A DNA stretch of 64,000 nucleotides, taken from positions 1 to 64,000 of the forward strand of contig JAKLDN010000009.1 of NCBI GenBank assembly GCA_022703505.1, in the 5' to 3' direction. Positions within the stretch are counted from its first letter, which is position 1. Each line of letters opens with the position of its first letter. A model generated the notes under the pieces. That model saw only the letters and a list, made by a program, of their open reading frames with translations, was not told the DNA's origin and ran no database searches. Positions 17,655-26,900 of this stretch are shown here, one piece after another. Made by a program: the position numbers and the translations under genes. The stretch comes from Spirochaetota bacterium (GTDB taxonomy: Bacteria; Spirochaetota; Spirochaetia; Treponematales; UBA12059).

Positions 17655-20231
17655 CTATAGCAGTTTCTTGAGCCGGGCCAGACGGGAGAGGGCCTCCAGG
17701 GGGGTGATGCGGTCGGGATCCAGGGAGCGGAGCTCCTCCAGAACCAGTTCCTCGTTGGAAAAGAGGGCGGCCTGGGCGGGTTGCCTCGGGGACGCCACGG
17801 CGGCGGGCAGGTCCCGCTCCTTCCGGGCCAGGTTTTCCCGCACCTGGCGGGCCCGGGCCAGGACCGGGGCGGGTATCCCCGCGAGACCCGCCACGTGAAG
17901 ACCGTAGGAACCCGCGGCGGGCCCCTCGACCACCCTTTTCAGGAATACCACCTCCCCCGCGCTCTCCCGGACCGCGAGGGAGCGGTTGACCAGCTTGGGA
18001 TGCTCCAGGGCCGTCAGCTCGTGGTAATGGGTGGCGAAGAGGGTCCGGCATCCCACGGCGTCCAGCAGGTGTTCGGCGGCCGCCCAGGCGATGGCCAACC
18101 CGTCCAGGGTCCCGGTCCCCCTCCCCACCTCGTCCATGATGACCAGGCTGCGGGGTCCGGCATTGTTAAGGATGTAGGCGGTCTCGTGCATCTCCACCAG
18201 GAAGGTGCTCTCTCCCCGGGCCAGGTTGTCCTGGGCGCCGACCCGGCAGAATATCCGGTCCACCACCCCGATCCTGGCCTCACCGGCGGGCACGAAGGAA
18301 CCGGCTTGGGCCAGCAGGACGATCAGGGCGGTCTGCCGGAGGTAGGTGGACTTGCCGGCCATGTTGGGACCCGTGATCAGGGCGAAGGAGACCTCCCCGG
18401 AGTCCAGCCGCACGTCGTTGGGCACGAAGTCCCCGCCCGCCCGATGGGCTTCCACCACGGGATGGCGGCCTTCCAGAATGCCCAAGGTCCCGGTATCGTC
18501 GACCTCGGGACGGGTGTAGCCCCGGGCTGTGGCGGTGTACGCGAAGGAGGCCAGGCAGTCGACCCGGGCGCAGGCTCGGGCGGCTTCCAGCAACCGCGGC
18601 ACGGCGGCCTTGACCTCGGTCCGCACCTCCAGGAACCTCTCCCGCTCCCGTTCCACGATCCGCTCCTGGGCCCCGTTGATGCGGGATTCCAGCTCTGCCA
18701 GGCGGTCCGTGGTGTACCGCTCCCCGGTGGAGAGGGACTGCCGGCGTATGAAGTGGGAGGGCACCTGGGGAAGGGCGCCCTTGGTGACTTCCAGGTAATA
18801 GCCCAGGATGCGGTTGTACCGGATCCTGAGGTTCTGGATGCCCGTGGCGGTCCGTTCCTCCTCCAGGTACGACTCCAGGACGGATCGGGAGGAATCCCGG
18901 AGGTCCCGCAGGGCGTCCAGCTCCGGATCGAAGCCCGGCCGTATCAGGTTCCCCTCGTTCAACAGGACCGAGGGATCCTCCAGGATGGCGCGGCCGACCA
19001 GGTCCGACACGGACCGGAGCTCCTCCTCGACCTCGGGTCCCAAGTCCAGTCCGAGCTCCGGCGCGGCCCCGGTCTCGGGCTCCAGGAGGGCGGCGGCTTC
19101 CCGGATCGTGTCCAGGGAACCCTTGATTCCGAGGAGATCCTTGGCATGGGCCTTGTCCATGGCCACCCGGGAAGCGAGGCGTTCCAGGTCCATACAGTTG
19201 CCCAGACAGGACCGGAGCCGCTCCAGGGTGCGCTGGTTCCGATACAGCCGTTCCACGGCGTCCAGCCGGGACCGGATCGCGGCAGGATCCCTCAGGGGCC
19301 GGAGAAGCCAGTGCTTGAGGAGCCGGGCCCCCATGGCGGTCCGGGTGGCGTCCAGGACGTCCAGGAGGGTGAACGCCCGGCCGCCGTCCTGGAGGTTCCG
19401 ATCGATCTCCAGGTTCCTCTGGGCGGATTCGTCGATGTCCGCGAAAGCCTCCTCCCTCCGGGGCCGCAGACCCTCCAGGTGGGGAACGGCACCCCGGAAG
19501 GCGTCCTCCAGGTACCGTACCAGGACGCCCGCCGGCGCCAGGGCCGGATCGTCGTCGGAAAAACCGAAGCCCTTGAGGGAAGCCGTCCCGAACCGCTTTG
19601 TCAGGATCTCCGACGCCTGGGCCTGGTCGTAGCTCCAGTCCGGGAAACGGTTCAGGATGAGCCCCTCCCTTTCCTGGAGTATCTGGGCGATATCCGGGTC
19701 GTCCAGCAGGGTCTGTTGGACCAGGGCTTCCCGAGGGGCCAGGCGGTACAGCTCCTTGCGGAGCCTGGCCGGGGCGTCCTGCTTCGCGGAGAAGGCGCAG
19801 AATTCCCCGGTGGATACGTCCACGTAAGCGATCCCCAGCGCGTCCCGAACGCGGCCGATGGACACGAGGTAGTTGTTGGACCTGCTGTCCAGGTAGTCTT
19901 CCTCCACGGTGGTGCCCGGGGTGATGATCTCGACCACCTCCCGATCCATGAGCCCCCGGGAAACCCCTGCGACCGCGGTCTGTTCGCAGATGGCGATCTT
20001 CTTGCCCGCCTTGAGGAGACGGGAGATGTAGGAATGGGCGGCGTGGTACGGGATCCCGCACATGGGCGCGTCCTGACGCTTGGTCAGGGTCAGGTTGAGC
20101 AGGGAGCTGACTTCCAGGGCGTCCCGTTCGAACATCTCGTAGAAATCTCCGAGGCGGAAGAACAGGATCTCGTCCCGGTGGGCGCTCTTGATCCGACGGT
20201 ACTGGTCCATCAGGGGCGTGGTTTCGGACAT
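17655..20231 (-). CDS. mutS: DNA mismatch repair protein MutS
   Basis: MutS recognises mismatches and recruits MutL. The 858-residue protein has the mismatch-recognition motif FFRLGDFYEMF (Phe-x-Glu wedge, residues ~24-34), connector, lever and clamp domains, and a C-terminal ATPase with Walker A GPNMAGKST, DEVGRGTGTLDG and FATHYHEL. A short tail ends in RLARLKKLL. The start ATG at 20231 has no Shine-Dalgarno sequence but lies 9 bases after a TATAAT box, so the mRNA may be leaderless. It is transcribed divergently from the STAS gene. Confidence 0.97.
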   Translation of the reverse strand: MSETTPLMDQYRRIKSAHRDEILFFRLGDFYEMFERDALEVSSLLNLTLTKRQDAPMCGIPYHAAHSYISRLLKAGKKIAICEQTAVAGVSRGLMDREVVEIITPGTTVEEDYLDSRSNNYLVSIGRVRDALGIAYVDVSTGEFCAFSAKQDAPARLRKELYRLAPREALVQQTLLDDPDIAQILQEREGLILNRFPDWSYDQAQASEILTKRFGTASLKGFGFSDDDPALAPAGVLVRYLEDAFRGAVPHLEGLRPRREEAFADIDESAQRNLEIDRNLQDGGRAFTLLDVLDATRTAMGARLLKHWLLRPLRDPAAIRSRLDAVERLYRNQRTLERLRSCLGNCMDLERLASRVAMDKAHAKDLLGIKGSLDTIREAAALLEPETGAAPELGLDLGPEVEEELRSVSDLVGRAILEDPSVLLNEGNLIRPGFDPELDALRDLRDSSRSVLESYLEEERTATGIQNLRIRYNRILGYYLEVTKGALPQVPSHFIRRQSLSTGERYTTDRLAELESRINGAQERIVERERERFLEVRTEVKAAVPRLLEAARACARVDCLASFAYTATARGYTRPEVDDTGTLGILEGRHPVVEAHRAGGDFVPNDVRLDSGEVSFALITGPNMAGKSTYLRQTALIVLLAQAGSFVPAGEARIGVVDRIFCRVGAQDNLARGESTFLVEMHETAYILNNAGPRSLVIMDEVGRGTGTLDGLAIAWAAAEHLLDAVGCRTLFATHYHELTALEHPKLVNRSLAVRESAGEVVFLKRVVEGPAAGSYGLHVAGLAGIPAPVLARARQVRENLARKERDLPAAVASPRQPAQAALFSNEELVLEELRSLDPDRITPLEALSRLARLKKLL

Positions 20232-20240
20232 GGCGGTTGC

Positions 20241-20270
20241 ATTATAGGCGGGAACTCAGGTAGGATACAA
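20241..20270 (-). promoter_or_regulatory. Promoter of mutS, very close to the start codon
   Basis: On the minus strand TTGTAT (20270-20265), an 18-base spacer and a perfect TATAAT (20246-20241) are followed after 9 bases by the mutS ATG. The expected transcription start is within about 3 bases of the ATG. Confidence 0.65.
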
Positions 20271-20322
20271 TGCTGAGGGTGCCGGTCCCCCCGGCCCGAT
20301 CCGCCTTTCAGCGAGGGAGCCC

Positions 20323-20820
20323 GTGGAAGAAGCCCTGTACGTGAAGGAAACCGCCCAGACGATCTATATCCGCGCCCAGGGGCACGTGACGGCGGCGCTG
20401 TGTTCCGACCTCAAGGGCCGTATCTTCGAGCGCCTGGAGGCCAAGCCCCCGGTCGAGAACGTCTACGTGGACCTCTCCTCCTGCGACTACATGGATTCCA
20501 CCTTCCTGGGTCTCCTGGTGGGCATCAATAAACGGTTTCTCCGGTTCTCGGAACGCCCCCTGACCGTGGTCCGCCCCACCCCGCCCTGCACGGAACTCCT
20601 GCGCACGATCGGGATCCTGCGGCTGGTCAAGGTTCAGGAGGAGTCCGTCCCCTTCCCGGATTCCATGGAGGCCATCGTGACGGCGGAGAAGGCCACCGCC
20701 GAATTCCTGCTGGATGTCCACGAGAATCTCATGGACCTTTCCGACGAAAACCGGAGCAGGTTTTCCACACTGTATTCGGTCCTTAAAAGCCAGATCAACC
20801 AGCCCGAGGAAGAACCGTAA
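20323..20820 (+). CDS. STAS-domain anti-sigma factor antagonist-like protein
   Basis: The 165-residue protein starts with a STAS domain (~5-105): YIRAQGHVTAALCSDLKGRIF, then VYVDLSSCDYMDSTFLGLLVGINKRF, where S59 in DYMDSTFLG is at the position phosphorylated in SpoIIAA/RsbV proteins. The last ~55 residues form an extra helical tail. Such proteins switch partner anti-sigma kinases on or off; no kinase or phosphatase gene is nearby. The GTG start has GAGGGAG 3 bases upstream. It diverges from mutS and converges on ompH. Confidence 0.85.
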   Translation: MEEALYVKETAQTIYIRAQGHVTAALCSDLKGRIFERLEAKPPVENVYVDLSSCDYMDSTFLGLLVGINKRFLRFSERPLTVVRPTPPCTELLRTIGILRLVKVQEESVPFPDSMEAIVTAEKATAEFLLDVHENLMDLSDENRSRFSTLYSVLKSQINQPEEEP

Positions 20821-20841
20821 CATCAAGGCGCGTGTGAAACT

Positions 20842-20893
20842 CGCTGAAGCTCGATAGAGCTTCAGCGCCGCCACGGCGCTTCGCGCCGTGGCG
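20842..20893. repeat. Two tandem perfect hairpins between convergent genes
   Basis: CGCTGAAGCTC (20842-20852) pairs with GAGCTTCAGCG (20857-20867) around a 4-base loop, and CGCCACGGCGC (20869-20879) pairs with GCGCCGTGGCG (20883-20893) around a 3-base loop. Both stems are 11 bp and perfect. The second abuts the ompH stop codon. There are no T-runs, so they resemble a REP-like pair or protein/RNA roadblocks more than intrinsic terminators. Confidence 0.75.
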
Positions 20894-21436
20894 CTATTGG
20901 GCTTTTCCGATCAGGGCCTGTATGACCTTGTCGGTCACGTCCACCGCCGGGCTGTACCAGATGATGGCGCTCGTGACGGACCCGGTGGAGTGGCTGCTCA
21001 GGATCACCGAGTACCCGTCCGCCTCCGCGATCCCCTGGATGGTCCTGTACACAAGCTGGGAGAAGTCCGAGCTCTCCATGAGCCTGCGGGACCGGTCCTC
21101 CAGCTCCGCCTGCTTGGCCTTGTAATACTCCGAGAGGTACTGAGCCCGGCGGTACAGTTCCTGGTCCATCCGCAGCACTTCGGCCTGGTCGGACCGGGCG
21201 ATCGCCTCGGCCCTGCGTACCTGGAGCTGTTTGATCTCGTTGGACATCCTATCGATCTCCGCCTGCACCTTCAGCTTGTCCTCTTCCAGCTTGCGGACGG
21301 CGGCGGAATCCCGGGAATAGGTGAGGTACACCTTTGCGAGGTCCACCACCGCCACACGGGTGATCTGCTGGGCCGAGACGCCGGCCAGGAAGGACAGGGC
21401 CAGGATCGAAACCAGTACGGTTCGCTTGAAACTCAT
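20894..21436 (-). CDS. skp: OmpH/Skp-family periplasmic chaperone
   Basis: Skp holds unfolded outer-membrane proteins in the periplasm. The 180-residue protein has a signal peptide (MSFKRTVLVSILALSFLAGVSAQ), a first beta strand ITRVAVVDLAKVYLTYSRDS typical of the family, a long coiled-coil region (~45-125) rich in Lys/Glu/Arg, and a C-terminal strand region ending near VTDKVIQALIGKAQ. It follows bamA by 13 bases, the common bamA-skp order, so it serves the same assembly pathway. Confidence 0.92.
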   Translation of the reverse strand: MSFKRTVLVSILALSFLAGVSAQQITRVAVVDLAKVYLTYSRDSAAVRKLEEDKLKVQAEIDRMSNEIKQLQVRRAEAIARSDQAEVLRMDQELYRRAQYLSEYYKAKQAELEDRSRRLMESSDFSQLVYRTIQGIAEADGYSVILSSHSTGSVTSAIIWYSPAVDVTDKVIQALIGKAQ

Positions 21437-21449
21437 GCGATTCTCCTCG

Positions 21450-23981
21450 TCAGAGGGTGGTCTGGGTTATGCTGATGACGAACTCCATGCCTTCGGTCGC
21501 CCATTCGAATTTGCCGGCCCCGTTCATGAAGAACCGCTTGGCGAAGTAGAAGCGGAAGGGGAACTGGGGGATCGTGAAGCGGAAGCCCGCTCCCAGGCTG
21601 AAGGCCAGATTTTCGAAACCAAGGTCGAACAGGGAGGTCTTGGTGGAGTCCAGTCCCCCGGACGCCCCGGTCTTAAAGCTGAGGAGCCCCTGGTCCGTCC
21701 GCACCGTGGCCGCGTCCAGGAACATGTCGAAGGACAGGAACTGCTCGACCAGGGGCATCCGGATCTCCACCCAGTTCTCCCAGAGGATGGTCCCCCCGAA
21801 GGTCTCCTCGGTCAGGTCCCGCCAGCCCCGGCCCACGAAGAAGCCGTCGATATACAGCTTGGAATTGTCCGTTACCGAGAGGGAGGAGCCCGGCTTGGGC
21901 AGGAGGAGGGAGAGTCCCGTGTGCCCGCCCAGGACCCACTTGAGGGACCAATCCTCCCCGATGGGTATGTCGAAGAGGGTCACGTAGCCTTCCAGCTTGG
22001 TGTCGGTCCGGAGGAACTGGTCCTGCTCGAAGTCGAACAACCCGGCCCAGGTAAACTTCTGGCTGGCGAAGTACCCCTTGGAGGGATCGTACCAGAGGTC
22101 CAGGGCGTTCATGTAGGTCCGGAAGATCAGGCTGTTCGCGTTGATCCACTGTCCCGCCGAGGACGCCAGGTCCTCGCTGAAGGGACGGAAGAGACCCTGG
22201 TCGTAGGACTGGTTCGTCAGCCCCAGCCGCACTCCCCCCGAAAGCCCGAGGGTGCCGACGGGGAAGACGAAGCGGTAGCCCAGGGAGAAGGTCAGGTTGA
22301 TGTTCCAGTACTCGTAGTCCATGTAGTACTCGTCCGGGACCACGTAACCCGCGGCCTCGTACTCCGCCCAGGAGGTGTAGGGATCCGGGACCGCCCCGGG
22401 GCTTCCGTACGCGAATACGGGTCCGAGGGTGTCCTGCAGGGCCTGCATCCCCTTATGGACGAAGGAGAGCTCGACGGAGCCGGTCATCCGCTTCCCGAGG
22501 ATCCAGGGATCGGAGAACCCGAGGGTCACCTCCTGGGTGTCCGGGGAGGCCGTGATCCCCACGGAGATGCTCTGGCCGTTGCCCAGGAAGTTCCGGTCAT
22601 TCCACTTGATCAACCCGGAGATCGGGAATTCCGGGGTGGAGGCCCCTATGCCCGAAAGGGTGAGCCCGAACTGGATGTCCGCGGAGCTCTGCTCCTCCAC
22701 GGTGATGATGATGTCCATGAGGTTCTCGGCGCTGCCGGGGATCATCTCCGGAGTCAGGGCGGAGAAGTACTGCAGGTTGTAGAGGTTACGCAGGCCCGTG
22801 ATGACCTTTGTCTTGGAGAATATGTCCCCGACTTCGAAGGGCAGCTCCCGATAGATGACGTGATCCTTGGTCTTCTTGTTGCCCTTGACGATGACGTTCT
22901 CGATATGGGCCCGGTCACGTTCCACGATCTCCAGGGTGTACCCGATGACCCGGCGATCGGGATCTCGCCGCTCGTTCATCTCGATCCGGTTGAAGATGTA
23001 GCCGTTCTCGTAGTAGAGGTCCTCGATCCTCTGCTTGTCCGCCAGGAGGGTCGGATAATTCAGGATCATCCCCTCCTTGGAACGGACCAGGGCCGAGAGT
23101 TTTTCCGTGGGGAAAATTCGGTTTCCGGAGAACTGGAGCCCCCCGAAGCTGTACTGCTCCCCCTCCGAGATGACGAAGGTCAGGATCAGCCGTGTCTTCT
23201 GGGCTCCCTCGTCCCGGCTAAGCTCCCGGAGAATGTCCACCACCCGTGCGTCCACGTAGCCCCGGCTCTGGTAGAGGTTCTCTATCTGGATCCTGTCCGC
23301 CTCCAGCTTCTGCTCCTGGAAGAGTCCGGGCTGGAAGAGTCCCTGTTCCTTGAGGCTCAGCTTGGATTTCAGGGAGGAGGCGGCCAGGGCCGCGTTGCCC
23401 TCGAACCGCAGCTCCTGGATCGCCAGCTGGCTGCCCTCGGACACCTGGAATACCAGGATCAGAGAGTTCTCCCCCCGGCCGGGCTCCGTGAAGCTCGTCA
23501 CCGTGGCGTCGGCATACCCTTTTTCGATATAGAGCTTCCGGACGGCCCGCTCGTCCGCCCGGGCCTTGGCCTGGTTGTAGATGTCCCCGGACTTGAGCAG
23601 GGCCGCGCCCAGGATCTCACCGGGGCGGAGTCCCCGGGCGCCGTCCACCCGTACGGTCTCGATCCAGGGCTTCTCGGTCACCGTGAATTTGATGATCACC
23701 GTCGAGTATTCGGCGTCCCCGGGCAGGGCGATGGGGCTGATCTCGTCGAAGTAGTCCAGTTCGTAGACCGAGGCCTGCAGATCCATCCAGAGGGATTCCG
23801 AGAAGGCCTTCCCCTTGTACGCCTGCACCACGGAGTCCAGTTCGTTCCGGTCCACCCGCTTGATGCCGGAGAACTCAATCTCCTTGATGGTCTTGCCCAG
23901 GTACCAGTCCGCGGCCGGCTGGGCGGCGATGCCGGATGCGAGGATAGCCAGGAACAGTACGGCGCCGATGCTACGCTTCAT
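21450..23981 (-). CDS. bamA: Outer membrane protein assembly factor BamA
   Basis: BamA is the central Omp85 protein that inserts beta-barrel proteins into the outer membrane. The 843-residue protein has a signal peptide ending near SGIAAQ, five POTRA-like repeats (about 28-420; for example IQELRFEGNAALAASSLKSKL and FGGLQFSGNRIFPTEKLSALV) and a C-terminal 16-strand barrel. The strand-13/loop-6 VRGF-type motif appears as GRGW (FFVGRGWRD), and the barrel ends near FVISITQTTL. It lies between tamB (12 bases) and skp (13 bases). In Treponema the homologue is a recognised surface protein. Confidence 0.95.
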   Translation of the reverse strand: MKRSIGAVLFLAILASGIAAQPAADWYLGKTIKEIEFSGIKRVDRNELDSVVQAYKGKAFSESLWMDLQASVYELDYFDEISPIALPGDAEYSTVIIKFTVTEKPWIETVRVDGARGLRPGEILGAALLKSGDIYNQAKARADERAVRKLYIEKGYADATVTSFTEPGRGENSLILVFQVSEGSQLAIQELRFEGNAALAASSLKSKLSLKEQGLFQPGLFQEQKLEADRIQIENLYQSRGYVDARVVDILRELSRDEGAQKTRLILTFVISEGEQYSFGGLQFSGNRIFPTEKLSALVRSKEGMILNYPTLLADKQRIEDLYYENGYIFNRIEMNERRDPDRRVIGYTLEIVERDRAHIENVIVKGNKKTKDHVIYRELPFEVGDIFSKTKVITGLRNLYNLQYFSALTPEMIPGSAENLMDIIITVEEQSSADIQFGLTLSGIGASTPEFPISGLIKWNDRNFLGNGQSISVGITASPDTQEVTLGFSDPWILGKRMTGSVELSFVHKGMQALQDTLGPVFAYGSPGAVPDPYTSWAEYEAAGYVVPDEYYMDYEYWNINLTFSLGYRFVFPVGTLGLSGGVRLGLTNQSYDQGLFRPFSEDLASSAGQWINANSLIFRTYMNALDLWYDPSKGYFASQKFTWAGLFDFEQDQFLRTDTKLEGYVTLFDIPIGEDWSLKWVLGGHTGLSLLLPKPGSSLSVTDNSKLYIDGFFVGRGWRDLTEETFGGTILWENWVEIRMPLVEQFLSFDMFLDAATVRTDQGLLSFKTGASGGLDSTKTSLFDLGFENLAFSLGAGFRFTIPQFPFRFYFAKRFFMNGAGKFEWATEGMEFVISITQTTL

Positions 23982-23993
23982 GATTCACCCTTC

Positions 23994-26900
23994 TCAGTAG
24001 GTCAGTTTCCATGTGAAACGGAAGGAATTATCGCTGATGAAAAGATCCTCGGGATGCAGGAACGACAGGCTCCAATCGAACAGGAAGAACGGAGTCGTCA
24101 ACTCGAAACCGATTTCGGAGTCTAGCCTTAACGAGCTCCGGTTTACAAGAGGCTGGTCCTGCTGAAGACGGAGGGAGCCCCTCAGGAACACGTCGTCCCG
24201 GAGATACTTGCCCGCGAAGACGGAGGTGTTGTCCAGGTAGTCCGCCAGGGTGACTCCGCCCTCCACGTCCGCGTCCAGACGGGCTACGTCCAGGAGCCAA
24301 CGCTGGACCAGCTCGGTCCTCAGGTAGAACAGGTCCAGGCCCAGGAGCCGGCGGGTGTTCCGCTCGAACACGTTAATGAAGTTCAACTGGGGAAGGATGT
24401 CCGTGGAGGCGATCAGGGTCCTGCGGATGTCCACGTCGGATCCGTCGTCCGAGGCGAGCAGGTCGCTTCCCAACAGGGCCGCTATCTCCGTCTGGCTCAG
24501 GGACGGAGTCGATTCGAGGGTGGGCTGGAAGTTGAAGAGGCTTGCGTTCTCCGCCTTCAAAACAATCTTGACGGTCTCTTGACCCCTCCGGGTCCGGAGT
24601 TCCGCCTCTAGGGTGACCCGGGGATCGAAGGAGTACTGGTTCTCATTGAACACCATCCTGCCGGTCTTGAGGAAGAAGTTCCTCTGGATGTAGAAGAGGT
24701 TGCCGCCCCGAAGGACCGCGTTCCCCTTTAGCGCGTAGGACTGCTGCTTGTCGTCGTAGGAGACGGAAAGGCGGCTCGCGGGATCCGCCTGGCCGCTGAT
24801 CACGGGGAATTCCTTGGAGGGGAAATAGACCATGACCCCCTTTCCGATGCGGACGGCCAGGTCGATCTTCGTGTCCACGTTGGGGACCCGGCCGTCCCCC
24901 TCCGCCCCCGCCTGCATGATGGAAGGGTCGATGACGATCTCGGCCCGTGGGATCGTCAGGGCGCCGGTCAGCTCTAACTTCCCGTCCGCGGCGGCCAGGA
25001 GGATGTCCGCATCCGCGGTTCCGGCGATGTTCATGCCCAGGAACCGGGTCTTCAGGGGAACCTGGGTGGATTCCACGGAGCGGGCGCGCAGGGAAAAGCT
25101 CCTCGGGATCCACTGGGACATCTCGAAGGACATGCTGACCGCAGCCTTGGCGGTCTGCCCGATGCCGACCACCGGCTGAACCAGGGTTACCTGCCGTCCG
25201 TTCGCCTCCAGGGGGGCCGTAACCGGACCGATCGGGGCGTTGACGTAATTCGGCACTTCCAGCAGGGCGTCCTGGAACCGGAGGCTCCCGTAGATCTCGG
25301 GATCCGACGCCTTTCCCCGTACCGAGAGAGAGCCCGTCGCTATTCCGGACAGGAACCGGACCTCCGGAAGGGGCAGGATCGGCCAGAGGGAGGTCATCTC
25401 CACGCGAATGTCCGAGAGGTCCATCGCGATCTGCCGATCCGCGACCTTCCCGACGACCACCGCCGCCAGGGGGAAGGGAGGCATCGCCCGGGCCAGGAAG
25501 CTTCCGTCGTCCAGGACCCGCACCTGTACCTCCGAGCCGCTGCCTCCCTGGAACACGAGATCCCGCCCGGTCCGTTCCAGGGTGAACGGCCACCGTGCCG
25601 AATAATTCTTGGCCATGGAGAAATCCAGGATCGTCCCCCGCAGGGTCAGGGACTTCGCGATGTCCGAGAGGTTCGGAAATCCGCTCGCGCCGTAGGCGGC
25701 GGCTTCCAGGTCTCCCGCCGTCTCGAAGCGGAACCGGGCCACGTCTCCGGCCAGGAACCCGGTGTAAGCGCCGGACGCCGACAGGGAACCGGTCCTGAAT
25801 CCCAGGTCGATCCGGGTGCTTTCCACTTGATGAATCCCGTAGCGGCCCGAACCGTCCCGGATTTGCAGTCCTTCCCTATCCAGGCCGCCTTCCGCGGCGG
25901 CCGCCAAGGAGCGACCGCGAAGGGATCCTTCCCGAAGAGCCAGGGAAAAATCGACCTTCGGGTCCTCCAGGGTCCCGGAAGCGGTGATTCCTCCGTCCAG
26001 CCTGCCTGTCAGTGCGCTTCCGAAAATCCGGGAAAGGGAAAAGGATTGAAGGTCGACCCGTCCGGCGACCGTGCGGTCCCTGAAATTCCCGACGGCCCGT
26101 AGCGCCTCCCCCCCCTCCCCTGCGAGATTCAGCTCGACCTCCCGGATTCCGGAGAGTTCCGCACCGCCCGCATACCGGGCCGATCCGGAGAGCCGGGATC
26201 GGCCGTCCTCCACGGCGATGTCCGGGAACACACCCCCCTCCGGCCCCACGGCCCCGGCCAATCGAACGATCGGGAGCCGTCCCTTGAGTGCGCCCTCCGG
26301 CTCCAAGGCCAGGGAGGAGATGCGGAGCCCCCAATCCCGGGGGGAACGGAACTCCCCGACGGCGTCCCCGGTGGCCAGGATGGTGCCCTCCCGGAGAGGC
26401 AGGGGAAGGGCCTTGAAGGCGACGACTCCTCTCGTCTCGGGACCCGATACGGTCGCGACCATGGAAAACCCGTAATCTCCGGTAAGGAAAACCCGTCCCC
26501 CGTCGTAGTCCCCTTGGAATGCGAACGGGATGTCCCGGAGGGTGAGGTCGGCGCGGAATCCCGCCCGGGGTAGGTCGAATTCGGCGTCGACCCGTCCCTC
26601 GATCGGAAAACCGCCGAGGGAGGCGGATAGGCGGGAGATGGAGATCTCGGCGGAAGTCCCGGCCAGGTTCAGGACCGCGTAGGTATCCTCACCCGCGGCC
26701 CCGGCCGGGGCGATACGGAAATCCGCTGCGGAGTATGAAAACCGGGAAAAATCCGAACTGAGGGTGAGCCCCCCCCCCAGGGAAAGACCGGACAGGAAAT
26801 CCGCGGCCTTGGGCTCCAGGAGGGCCGACAGCAGGGGCTCCAGGGGCGCGAGGTCGTAGGGATCCAGCACGAGGGCCGTTTCCACGAAAGGTCGGGCTCC

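Noticed and set aside
21321-24125. 934-codon plus-strand frame opposite bamA
   Set aside because: Antisense shadow of a clear BamA; low-complexity composition and no motifs.
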